A stretch of DNA of 64,000 bases, from the NCBI GenBank assembly GCA_022565395.1, contig JAIUMV010000014.1, forward strand, positions 28,342 through 92,341. The letters are read 5' to 3'. How positions within the stretch are numbered: the first letter of the stretch is position 1; every line of letters begins with the position of its first letter. Shown here piece after piece: positions 36,379 through 43,846 of this stretch. The notes under the pieces were generated by a model. That model saw nothing but the letters and a program-made list of their open reading frames with translations, was not told the DNA's origin and ran no database searches. The DNA is from Marinobacter sp. GTDB taxonomy: Bacteria; Pseudomonadota; Gammaproteobacteria; Pseudomonadales; Oleiphilaceae. A program made the translations under genes and the position numbers.

Positions 36379-36798
36379 TTACCGGCTATTCAGAGCTTCT
36401 CTGTGGCGGTTACATGCCGCATCTCTATGAGCACGGTTAAAGTCTGACGACTCCCGGCGGAATTCCACATTCCAGAAATCGCACAGTTTCCTGGTTTCCG
36501 AGATCAGGCGGGCGCGCTGTTCCCGATTGGGTTGCTGTTGCTGACGCCCCCTTGGCTGAGTCTGTTGTTCGTCGGCCCAGGGTGACGTGGGTGGAGGGGT
36601 GTACATATGCTCCATGCGCTGACGGCTTCGTTCTATTTCACCTTTCAATTCCTGCTCAAGGGCGGATGCAACTGCATGCCAGTAAGCAAACCAGGCAGCG
36701 GTAGCAATCACGCCGGTAATGATATTGGCAACAACGATGGCGGCAACAAGCTTCCAGAATGGCATTGTGGGCGGCTTCCTGCTCAGTTTCGGAGGCAT
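36379..36798 (-). CDS. Small membrane-anchored hypothetical protein
   Basis: A 139-residue protein with one membrane helix (LVAAIVVANIITGVIATAAW, about 17-36), a charged coil (LEQELKGEIERSRQRMEHMY), a Pro/Gln-rich linker and a C-terminal part with LISETRKLCDFWNVEFRRES. The family is not recognised. Its start overlaps the end of the DUF4124 gene by 16 bp, so the two are probably translated together. Confidence 0.6.
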   Translation of the reverse strand: MPPKLSRKPPTMPFWKLVAAIVVANIITGVIATAAWFAYWHAVASALEQELKGEIERSRQRMEHMYTPPPTSPWADEQQTQPRGRQQQQPNREQRARLISETRKLCDFWNVEFRRESSDFNRAHRDAACNRHREALNSR

Positions 36799-37235
36799 TC
36801 GCGGTTGTAGCGTTCAGTTATCTGGCGCCGCTCTTCCCTAAGCCGGTTGCCCTGGGCATTGGAATACCCTGAACGCAGTTGCGCCTGGATGCTTCTCAGG
36901 CGGGCCTGGTAACGCTCACACTGTTGCTCTTGCCTGCGTTGCTGTTCTGCTCTGCGCTGGTTGGCCGTTGAGCCAGCCTGGCGCTGAGGCGTGGCGGATT
37001 GCTGACGAGACTGTGGCCTGGTGGCACTTTGCTGTTGGCGTGGGCGCTCAAGATTCGGCGTGTAGCGGCTGGGCGCCAGATTTTCCTGGGGTATGGCGCG
37101 GTATGTTCGGGTTTCAGGTGGCGTATCAGAGAACTGGCGGACGCCGTGCTCATCAATCCAGGTGTAAACACCGCTGGCGTAGCCTGCCGAAGTCATAGCG
37201 GTGAGGATCGCAAAAAGAACAAGCCGGAAGGTCAT
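36783..37235 (-). CDS. DUF4124 domain-containing secreted protein
   Basis: A 150-residue protein with a signal peptide (MTFRLVLFAILTAMTSAGYA) and then GVYTWIDEHGVRQFSDTPPE, the DUF4124 signature of small envelope proteins. The rest is low-complexity Gln/Arg/Ser sequence, then a basic coil (EQQCERYQARLRSIQAQLRS) with a conserved-looking ITERYNRECL end. It is probably periplasmic; function is unknown. It overlaps the following membrane protein gene by 16 bp. Confidence 0.78.
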   Translation of the reverse strand: MTFRLVLFAILTAMTSAGYASGVYTWIDEHGVRQFSDTPPETRTYRAIPQENLAPSRYTPNLERPRQQQSATRPQSRQQSATPQRQAGSTANQRRAEQQRRQEQQCERYQARLRSIQAQLRSGYSNAQGNRLREERRQITERYNRECLRN

Positions 37236-37779
37236 GCGTCACGCTCCATGTGGTGCTTTGTTCCGAGTGTAGTCAATCTCTGAGCGAAAAGGTGTAAAAG
37301 ATTGTCAACTTATCAAGACCTTGGCCATTGAGTTTTTCCAAGCGAAACGGCGCCCTGATAGTTTGACGAAACTCCACAGAGCACAACCAGTTCTCCATGC
37401 AGGCGGGTGAATGGCCTTTTTCGCCCGTCCATTCATGGAAGCCGCTGGCCGGTGGATGGCCCTCTGGCTGTGAAAGCGCTTCTTCCAGAGCGGACTGGTG
37501 CCCAGACTACCCGATCTTGCGTTAAAGATGCTGTACTTTGGCGATGGGCGGTAGCCGGTGCCGCCTGGTTTGCGCTCTATGAGCAGTGACCAGATGGCGT
37601 CCTGCAGGGTGCAGCCCCGGTGGGTTTCGTAGACGATCTGGGCTTTTGCCCCTGGTGCGATGTTGAGCCGTGGCTGAATCCGCAAGGGTATGCTCAGGGC
37701 CTCAAGAAGACTCTGGACCAGGGGTCATCGGATACGTTGAAGCGGCCGCTCACGGCACATTCTCAAGTTGTGCGAGGAT
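37236..37779. other. Island stretch without a confident gene
   Basis: Between the DUF4124 gene and the antitoxin gene there are 544 bases. The only longer frame on the coding strand is 37685-37305 (126 codons, TTG start, basic composition, LQDAIWSLLIERKPGGTGYR near its start). It has no ribosome site that I can see and no recognisable motif, so I treat it as possible but unsupported. No clear terminator or repeat was seen. Confidence 0.5.
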
Positions 37780-38127
37780 TCATCCGTAAGCTCTTTCACC
37801 TTCGCCGTTATCAGGGTCATGTTGACCGTCGTCGTCCAGAGCACGCATGCCAGCCGACTTTTCACGCAGGAGGCGTCGCTTTTCTGAATCCGCGAAGCGT
37901 TTGAGCACCTGACGAATCAGTGGCTGATAACCGATACCGTTGATATCAGCAATCATTTTGAAATCTTCAATTAGTGTTTTCTGCAGACGGATGGAAATCG
38001 GCTGCAGGCCTGCTGCTTCGTTCAATGCTGCGTCGTCGACGTCTTTTGAAACGCGAACGAACTCCTCTTCCCGGCCAAGGGAACCGTTTTCCCAGGCTTC
38101 CGGGCTACCTACAATTTTCTTACCCAT
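37780..38127 (-). CDS. BrnA/CopG-like antitoxin
   Basis: A 115-residue protein from an ATG with GGGGAG 8 bases upstream. Its centre, LQPISIRLQKTLIEDFKMIA followed by DINGIGYQPLIRQVLKRFAD, is a ribbon-helix-helix type DNA-binding unit as in BrnA and CytB/CopG-like antitoxins; the N-terminus (SPEAWENGSLGREEEFVRVS) resembles BrnA. It starts 57 bp after the toxin gene, and the toxin-first order is that of brnTA systems. It should bind the toxin and repress the pair through the palindrome at 38485-38500. Confidence 0.75.
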   Translation of the reverse strand: MGKKIVGSPEAWENGSLGREEEFVRVSKDVDDAALNEAAGLQPISIRLQKTLIEDFKMIADINGIGYQPLIRQVLKRFADSEKRRLLREKSAGMRALDDDGQHDPDNGEGERAYG

Positions 38128-38184
38128 GATTCGTGCTCCCCGTCGTTGTCGTTCTTCTGTTTCTTTCTCTGTGACTTGTCTCGA

Positions 38185-38481
38185 TTAAAATGCGTACTTG
38201 GCGTAGATGGCTTCTTCTTTTGGGTTCGCGCCATAGCAAGTTTTCAGAAGTATGTCGCCATTCTTGAGGATGAAAACCACCTTCAGGCGGCGACCGTAGT
38301 CGGTTTCAGCAATAAACCACTGGGTTGGAGGGTCGGTCTTATGGTCCTCTCTGGTATCTTCCAGTAGGCCACCTTCACGGTTCGCAAAACATTGCTGAAC
38401 CTCTCCAAGGCTGACACCGTGCTTTTCAGCCAGTTTCTGCTTCACAGCAGATGAACATTTCAGCGCCACCGGCTTCCTCAA
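38185..38481 (-). CDS. BrnT-like toxin (family often labelled ADP-ribosyl-(dinitrogen reductase) hydrolase)
   Basis: A 98-residue protein with SSAVKQKLAEKHGVSLGEVQ, QCFANREGGLLEDTREDHKT and PPTQWFIAETDYGRRLKVVF. This is a small family often mislabelled as ADP-ribosyl-(dinitrogen reductase) hydrolase; its pattern (helical start, EDTREDH, WFIAETDYGR, then beta strands) and pairing with a CopG-like partner point to a BrnT-type ribonuclease toxin. The start is a TTG at 38481; a GTG at 38469 with GAGGA upstream is an alternative. It has its own promoter and operator. Confidence 0.7.
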   Translation of the reverse strand: MRKPVALKCSSAVKQKLAEKHGVSLGEVQQCFANREGGLLEDTREDHKTDPPTQWFIAETDYGRRLKVVFILKNGDILLKTCYGANPKEEAIYAKYAF

Positions 38482-38484
38482 GCT

Positions 38485-38527
38485 CTTTGTATATACAAAG
38501 TATATACGCTGTCGAGACCCCTATCAA
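38485..38527 (-). promoter_or_regulatory. Promoter and operator of the toxin-antitoxin pair
   Basis: On the minus strand TTGATA (38527-38522) and TATACT (38504-38499) are separated by 17 bases, a good sigma-70 promoter. A perfect 16-bp palindrome CTTTGTATATACAAAG (38485-38500) overlaps the -10 box and start point and ends 4 bases before the toxin start codon, the expected place for autorepression. Confidence 0.75.
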
Positions 38528-38656
38528 CAAAACCGTGTGTCAACAAAGTGTCAACGGCACTGTGTTTTTGTGACGCCTTGAGTGGCTGGCGATTTTTGTA
38601 ATGCTTCGATTTATGGATAGTAGTGTTTCTGTGTGGGGCTTCAAAAGGTCCGGCGT

Positions 38657-38743
38657 CGGGTTCGATCCCCGCCGTCTCCACCAACTTCAAGAAAACAAGC
38701 CCCTGATTTCAGCGGCTTGTTCGTTTATGGCTGGTCGTTTTTT
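38657..38743. repeat. attR-like repeat: duplicated ssrA 3' end
   Basis: Bases 38657-38712 copy 35291-35346 perfectly, including the T-arm, CCA end and terminator stem of tmRNA; 38713-38743 match 35347-35377 with four changes that break the hairpin. It is not a tRNA or tmRNA gene because the 5' part is absent. Confidence 0.9.
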
Positions 38744-38960
38744 CTGTAATTGTCCACGTAAGCCATCCCCCATCCCGCTCAAAGTAGCGACCCTGTTCTC
38801 AATCCCACACGCCTGTCGCAATTTAACAACCCGTTGTCGCAGTTTGGTAATGGCGCTTTCACAGTCTCTGCCTAGCATTAGGGGGCTGTGCCTGAGGCTT
38901 TATTCATAACAACACGCTGACTGCTCGTCACACACCAAGCAAGAGAACAGGGAGACACCC

Positions 38961-40700
38961 ATGAATCGTTTGACCCGGCGAGATTTTCTGCGCGCCTCCG
39001 CCCTGGGGATGGGCGCTATTGTGATTTCCACCGGTCTGGCAGGCTGTCTGTCATCCTCATCCTCCGATAGTCGCAAAGCCAGCTTTCGTCACGGCGTAGC
39101 CAGTGGCGACCCCCTGCGCAACCGTGTCTTGCTGTGGACACGAGTAACCCCGGAGGACGGCAAATCCGGTGCTATCAATGTCGGCTGGGAGGTGGCAACC
39201 GACGAAGGTTTCAGCTCACTGGTACACTCAGGCACTACCCAGGCCAAGGCGGAGCACGATTACACCGTTAAAGTGGATGTGACCAACCTGCACCCGGGCC
39301 AAACCTACTTCTACCGGTTCCGGGCTGAGGGCGATACCCGCTCGCCTGTGGGCAAGACCTGCACCTTACCTGAAGGCAGTATTGAACAGGTTCGTTTTGC
39401 CGTGGTGTCCTGCTCCAACTACCCCGCTGGCTTCTTCAACGTGTACCGTGAAGTGGCCAATGAGCCCGACATTGACGCTGTTATCCATCTCGGGGACTAC
39501 CTGTACGAATACGATAACGAGGGTTACGCCACCGATGATGCGGAAACCCTGGGCCGCACCATGCCCGCCAATAATGACCTGGAGCTGGTAGAGCTGGTGG
39601 ACTACCGCCGTCGCTATGCCCTCTACCGCACCGATGCAGATCTGCAGGCCGCTCATGCCAGCGCACCTTTCATTGCTGTCTGGGATGATCACGAGATTGC
39701 CAACGACACCTGGAAGAATGGCGCAGAGAACCACGACGACGCCACCCAGGGCGACTTCACCGCCCGCAAACTGCGTGCGCTGCAAGCCTACTTCGAGTGG
39801 ATGCCCATTCGCCCGGCCTTCACTGACAGCAACGAGGCCATTTACCGACGCTTTGATTACGGTGATCTGGTCAGCCTCTATATGCTGGATACCCGTATCA
39901 TTGGCCGTGATCAGCAGCTGGAGTACGAGAACTACCTGACCGGGGATGCCGAGACCCCCCTCAACATCCCCCAGTTCACAGCTGACATGAGTGACCAGAA
40001 CCGTACCATGCTGGGCGCCGAGCAGCGGCTGTGGCTGCAGGCCTCCATGAACTTTTCCCAGGCCACCTGGCACGTGCTGGGGCAACAGGTACTGATGGGG
40101 CGCATGAGCCTGCCCGCCGAACTGCTGCTGGATATCGTCAACCGCAACCCGGCCATCCTCACCAAATTTGGCGAACTGGCCGTACTCAAAGGTCGGCAGC
40201 TGGCCGGTGACCCCACCCTGACAGCGGAAGACATCGCCCGGATCACCACCGTGCTGCCCTACAACCTGGATGCCTGGGACGGCTACTTTGTAGAGCGGGA
40301 AGTGGTACTGGGCACCGCCCGCCAGCTCAACAAAAACCTGGTGGTACTGGCCGGCGATACCCACAATGGCTGGGCCAGCAACCTGAAAGACATGAACGGC
40401 AATGAAGTGGGTGTGGAGTTCGCCACCGCTTCCGTGTCCTCACCAGGGCTGGAAGAATACCTCAGCCTGCCTGAAGCTGCCGTTGCGGATGCGGAGCAAG
40501 CCATTACCCTGCTGGCGGACGACCTGCAGTATGCCAACATTAACCAGCGGGGCTATATGCTGGTGACCTTCACGGCGGGCGAAGCCCGGGCTGACTGGCG
40601 CTATGTGGACACAGTCAAATCCCGTGAATACAGCATCGACTCGAGCCGTAGCCACGCAATGAAAGTAAGTGCAGGTGAACGCACCTTAAGCAACGTCTGA
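38961..40700 (+). CDS. PhoD-like alkaline phosphatase/phosphodiesterase, Tat-exported
   Basis: A 579-residue protein. The N-terminus has a twin-arginine signal (TRRDFLRASALGMG) ending in LAGC (Cys29), so it is likely a Tat-exported lipoprotein. The N-terminal fibronectin-like domain is SFRHGVASGDPLRNRVLLWT; the metallophosphatase core shows VHLGDY-like VIHLGDYLYEY, VWDDHEIANDTW and LAGDTHNGWASNL, the PhoD metal ligands. It releases phosphate from phosphomono- or diesters in the periplasm. Tat components are encoded at 59.3-60.7 kb. Two TGTCGCA(A/G)TTT repeats upstream could be weak Pho boxes. Confidence 0.93.
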   Translation: MNRLTRRDFLRASALGMGAIVISTGLAGCLSSSSSDSRKASFRHGVASGDPLRNRVLLWTRVTPEDGKSGAINVGWEVATDEGFSSLVHSGTTQAKAEHDYTVKVDVTNLHPGQTYFYRFRAEGDTRSPVGKTCTLPEGSIEQVRFAVVSCSNYPAGFFNVYREVANEPDIDAVIHLGDYLYEYDNEGYATDDAETLGRTMPANNDLELVELVDYRRRYALYRTDADLQAAHASAPFIAVWDDHEIANDTWKNGAENHDDATQGDFTARKLRALQAYFEWMPIRPAFTDSNEAIYRRFDYGDLVSLYMLDTRIIGRDQQLEYENYLTGDAETPLNIPQFTADMSDQNRTMLGAEQRLWLQASMNFSQATWHVLGQQVLMGRMSLPAELLLDIVNRNPAILTKFGELAVLKGRQLAGDPTLTAEDIARITTVLPYNLDAWDGYFVEREVVLGTARQLNKNLVVLAGDTHNGWASNLKDMNGNEVGVEFATASVSSPGLEEYLSLPEAAVADAEQAITLLADDLQYANINQRGYMLVTFTAGEARADWRYVDTVKSREYSIDSSRSHAMKVSAGERTLSNV

Positions 40701-40705
40701 ACATC

Positions 40706-40734
40706 CGGGGGCTGTGACTGCAGCCCCCGCTTTC
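40706..40734 (+). terminator. Hairpin terminator after the PhoD-like gene
   Basis: CGGGGGCTG (40706-40714) pairs perfectly with CAGCCCCCG (40721-40729) around TGACTG, 5 bp after the stop. The following T-run is short (CTTTC), so strength is uncertain. Confidence 0.6.
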
Positions 40735-40902
40735 AGCCCCCAACTCAACGCCCGCACCCACTACCCTTCGGCGTGACCGAGCGTCCGCTATCCGCCCAAA
40801 CTCGGTCATTTTTTTCGCAACCCCATAGCGCCCTGCCTCCACCCGCAGGCCTGTTTCGTACTACACTGGAGAAAACCTGACATACGGATAAAAACGAGCC
40901 CA

Positions 40903-43797
40903 ATGACACCTCCTCGCCATCACCCGGGCCGCTCCCTTCTCTGTCTCGCACTGATGTGGCTGTTTGCCACCAGTGCCATCGCCGTTAAGAGCACTGAGGT
41001 CATCACAGTCGGCATTGTTGCGGATAACGCCCCCTATTCCTGGGTGCAGGATGGAGAAGTTACCGGTTTTTCCATTGATGTCCTGGAGGAAATTGCCGCC
41101 CACACGGGCCTTGTCTTCGACTACCGCGCCGGTAGCTGGCCGGAACTGTACCCAGCCTTCCTGCGGGGCGAGCTGGACGCCCTGGACGAAGTGTCTTTCC
41201 GGGAAGACCGCGCGCCCCTGATGCTGTTTACCGAGCCCTACCACATCCGGCAAACCGCCATCATGCACAACATCAACGCGCCTTTGCCCGCGCTGGAAAA
41301 GCTTGAAGACCTGCGCGGCTACCGAGTCGGCATAATTCGCGATATTTATTATCAGAACGTACTGACTGAGCGCGACCTGACCCTTATCGAGTACGAGAGC
41401 TTGCCCAGCCTGATCCGCGCCCTGGCCTTTGGCTGGGTGGACGCTATCGTCGGGCCGGAGGTGACATTACGGTTCCTTGCCAATCAAGCTGGCTTTCGCA
41501 CCCTGGCCATCGCGGGTCAGGTGCCCATGGATGGCTATGAGGAAGAGGACTTCCGGATCGCCGTTTTGAAAGACCGCCCCGCGTTGCACGAAACCCTGGT
41601 TAAGGGGCTGGAAGCCATACCTCAGCAACGATTGAACGAGTTGCTGGAGAGCTGGCAGGAATTCGGTGGCCGCCAACCACCGCTGCAGGGTTTTCGCCTG
41701 AGCGAGCAACACGCCAGCTACCTGAGACGCCTGGGGCCGGTGCGGGTGGGGATGATGCGGGACTATGCCCCCTTCAGCTTCAGTGAGACGGGGGTTACCC
41801 GTGGCTTGTCTATGGACATGCTCCATCGCATGCAGGATCTGTCTGGCCTGCAGGTGACCTTGGTAACTGACCAGTGGCACGTGCTGATGGAGATGTTCCA
41901 GCGGGGCGATCTGGACGTCATGGCCAACATGTCTCGCACCCCGGAACGCCTTGAATTTACCCGTTTCAGCGAGCCCTATCATGTCATTCCCAACGTCGCC
42001 TTTACCCGTGATCCTCACATTCAGGTTACCCGGCTGGAGGACTACCAGGGATTGCGCATCGCTCTGGGCAGTGGCATTTACTACGAAAAGCCGCTGAAAG
42101 ACGCGTTTGGCGACGCCGTGATGACCTTTTCTGATCAGCGCTCCATGTTTGACGCCCTCGCCGAAGGCAGTGTCGATGTTGTACTCGCAGCCCTTCACAA
42201 CGGTAATCATTGGGTTCGCCAACTCGGCCTGACGGATGTCAGAATCGCCGGTGAGCTGGCCCTGGAAGGCTATGGGGGTGAAGATCTTCGCTTTGGCGTC
42301 AGGCCCGCACTGGAGCCCCTGGTCAGCATTCTCGACCTCACCCTGGCCGCCATCACGCCCACCGAGAAGCGCACTATTGAGGACCGCTGGCTGGGAGCCA
42401 GCGCCCAAGCTTCCCGCGGCACGGAAGGCCCCACTCGGTTGACGCTGTCGGATGCAGAGCAGGCCTTCCTGGACTCACGTCAAAGGCGCCTGACCCTTTG
42501 CGTGGACCCTGCCTGGATGCCGCTTGAAGCCATCGACAAACGTGGCAACCATATCGGCATTTCCGCCGACTTCTTCCGGCTTTTTGCCGATCGTCTTGAC
42601 GTCACCTTTGAGGTGTTTCCTGCCCGTACCTGGCCTGAAGTCATGACGGCGGTGCGTGCCTACCAGTGCGACATCCTGCCCTTGGCCATGCGCACCCCGG
42701 AGCGCTTGCGGTTTCTTAACTTTACCAGCCCCTATTATGAAGTTCCCAATGTCGTCCTTGCCCGCACCGAGGCGCCCTTTGTGCAGGGGATGACGGATCT
42801 TAATCAGCAACGGGTGGGCGTGGTCACTGACTATGCGTTTGCCGAACTGCTGCGCACCCAGCACCCGGGCATTCAGTTCGTGGATGTGGCACATGAGCTG
42901 GATGGCTTGCGGCGGGTACAACAAGGTGAGCTTTACGGTTTTGTCAGCAGCCTCGCCACCGCCAGCCATGCCATTCAGGAGCACGGACTGGCAGATCTGA
43001 AGGTCATCGGCCGCATACCCGCAGACTGGAGCCTGTCCATCGCCACCCGTAACGATCACCCGGAACTCCTGAGCATTGCCCAGAAACTGGTGGACAGTAT
43101 CAGTGAAACAGAACGTCGGGTCATTGAAACGCGGTGGCGCGGTATCCAGCTTGAGGAGCGCATGGACTACCGCCTGCTCTGGCAAGTGTTGATTGCAGTT
43201 ACCTTTGCCTTGAGCCTGCTGGTGCTATGGAACTGGAAGCTGGGCTCCCTGAACCGTCAACTGGCTCTGGCCAATGAGGAGCTTGAGCGCCTGAGTACCA
43301 CTGACAACCTGACGGGCGTGGGCAACCGGACTTACTTTGACCGGGAGCTGAACCGAGCCTTCAAGTGGCATCAGCGGCACAATAAAGGTTTTGCCCTGGC
43401 CATGGTGGATGCGGATCATTTCAAACTGATCAACGACACCCATGGCCATCAGGCTGGCGATCAGGTATTGAAAGCGTTGGCCGGCCTGATGAGAGACCAC
43501 TTCCGTCGCGACACCGATTGTATCGCCCGCTTTGGCGGTGAAGAGTTCGTGATCTTTACCGCCTGTGACGACCCCGCCGAAACCGAAGCGCGTTTTGAGC
43601 AATTGCGGGCACGGGTGGCGGAAAGCCCGACCTCCGTACCCGGGGGCACGATTCGCCTGACCATCAGCGTTGGGCTGTGCCTGGGGAACGCTGGCCCCAA
43701 CACGCACTGGGAAGCCTACCTGCACAAAGCGGATCACGCCCTTTATGACGCCAAGCGTGGCGGGCGCAACAGGGTGGTCGTGGTTAAAGCAGAGTAA
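40903..43797 (+). CDS. Diguanylate cyclase with three periplasmic solute-binding domains
   Basis: A 964-residue membrane sensor. After a signal segment (LLCLALMWLFATSAIA), three SBP_bac_3-type domains follow in tandem: about 30-260 (VGIVADNAPYSWVQDGEVTG), 275-500 (VRVGMMRDYAPFSFSETGVT) and 520-755 (LTLCVDPAWMPLEAID). A membrane helix (WQVLIAVTFALSLLVLWNWK, about 763-782) leads to the GGDEF domain, whose active site is GGEEF at 878-882 with an RDTD inhibitory site at 869-872. It should make cyclic di-GMP in response to periplasmic ligands and so promote attachment and polysaccharide production. Ligands are unknown. Confidence 0.93.
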   Translation: MTPPRHHPGRSLLCLALMWLFATSAIAVKSTEVITVGIVADNAPYSWVQDGEVTGFSIDVLEEIAAHTGLVFDYRAGSWPELYPAFLRGELDALDEVSFREDRAPLMLFTEPYHIRQTAIMHNINAPLPALEKLEDLRGYRVGIIRDIYYQNVLTERDLTLIEYESLPSLIRALAFGWVDAIVGPEVTLRFLANQAGFRTLAIAGQVPMDGYEEEDFRIAVLKDRPALHETLVKGLEAIPQQRLNELLESWQEFGGRQPPLQGFRLSEQHASYLRRLGPVRVGMMRDYAPFSFSETGVTRGLSMDMLHRMQDLSGLQVTLVTDQWHVLMEMFQRGDLDVMANMSRTPERLEFTRFSEPYHVIPNVAFTRDPHIQVTRLEDYQGLRIALGSGIYYEKPLKDAFGDAVMTFSDQRSMFDALAEGSVDVVLAALHNGNHWVRQLGLTDVRIAGELALEGYGGEDLRFGVRPALEPLVSILDLTLAAITPTEKRTIEDRWLGASAQASRGTEGPTRLTLSDAEQAFLDSRQRRLTLCVDPAWMPLEAIDKRGNHIGISADFFRLFADRLDVTFEVFPARTWPEVMTAVRAYQCDILPLAMRTPERLRFLNFTSPYYEVPNVVLARTEAPFVQGMTDLNQQRVGVVTDYAFAELLRTQHPGIQFVDVAHELDGLRRVQQGELYGFVSSLATASHAIQEHGLADLKVIGRIPADWSLSIATRNDHPELLSIAQKLVDSISETERRVIETRWRGIQLEERMDYRLLWQVLIAVTFALSLLVLWNWKLGSLNRQLALANEELERLSTTDNLTGVGNRTYFDRELNRAFKWHQRHNKGFALAMVDADHFKLINDTHGHQAGDQVLKALAGLMRDHFRRDTDCIARFGGEEFVIFTACDDPAETEARFEQLRARVAESPTSVPGGTIRLTISVGLCLGNAGPNTHWEAYLHKADHALYDAKRGGRNRVVVVKAE

Positions 43798-43803
43798 CAG
43801 CGC

Positions 43804-43840
43804 CCCGTTCTTACGCCGCCCCTGGCGGCGTGAGAACGGG
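43804..43840. terminator. 17-bp hairpin between convergent cyclase and mqo genes
   Basis: CCCGTTCTTACGCCGCC (43804-43820) pairs with GGCGGCGTGAGAACGGG (43824-43840), with a single T-G pair, around a CCT loop. It begins 6 bp past the cyclase stop and ends 6 bp from the mqo stop. There is no T-run, but position suggests a two-way transcription stop or mRNA end. Confidence 0.65.
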
Positions 43841-43846
43841 TTCGGT

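Larger units (their letters stand above)
35347..38712. mobile_element. Small genomic island inserted at the ssrA 3' end (integrase-less)
   Basis: A segment of 3366 bp lies between the two copies of the ssrA 3'-end repeat, and the intact tmRNA keeps its own end at the left. All supportable genes inside point leftward: a BrnT/BrnA-like toxin-antitoxin pair, a possible small protein, a DUF4124 protein, a membrane protein, a DUF2726 protein and a frameshifted remnant. No integrase or excisionase is visible, so it is either a decayed island or a satellite mobilised by an integrase elsewhere. Established knowledge: ssrA is a common insertion site for phages and islands. Confidence 0.85.

Noticed and set aside
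37305..37685. 126-codon minus-strand frame in the island
   Set aside because: TTG start, no ribosome site, no recognisable motif; kept only as a note in the intergenic entry.
38641..38680. tRNA gene (T-arm and CCA-like end)
   Set aside because: Only the 3' end of tmRNA is present; no anticodon arm or matching acceptor strand lies upstream. It is the right att repeat.
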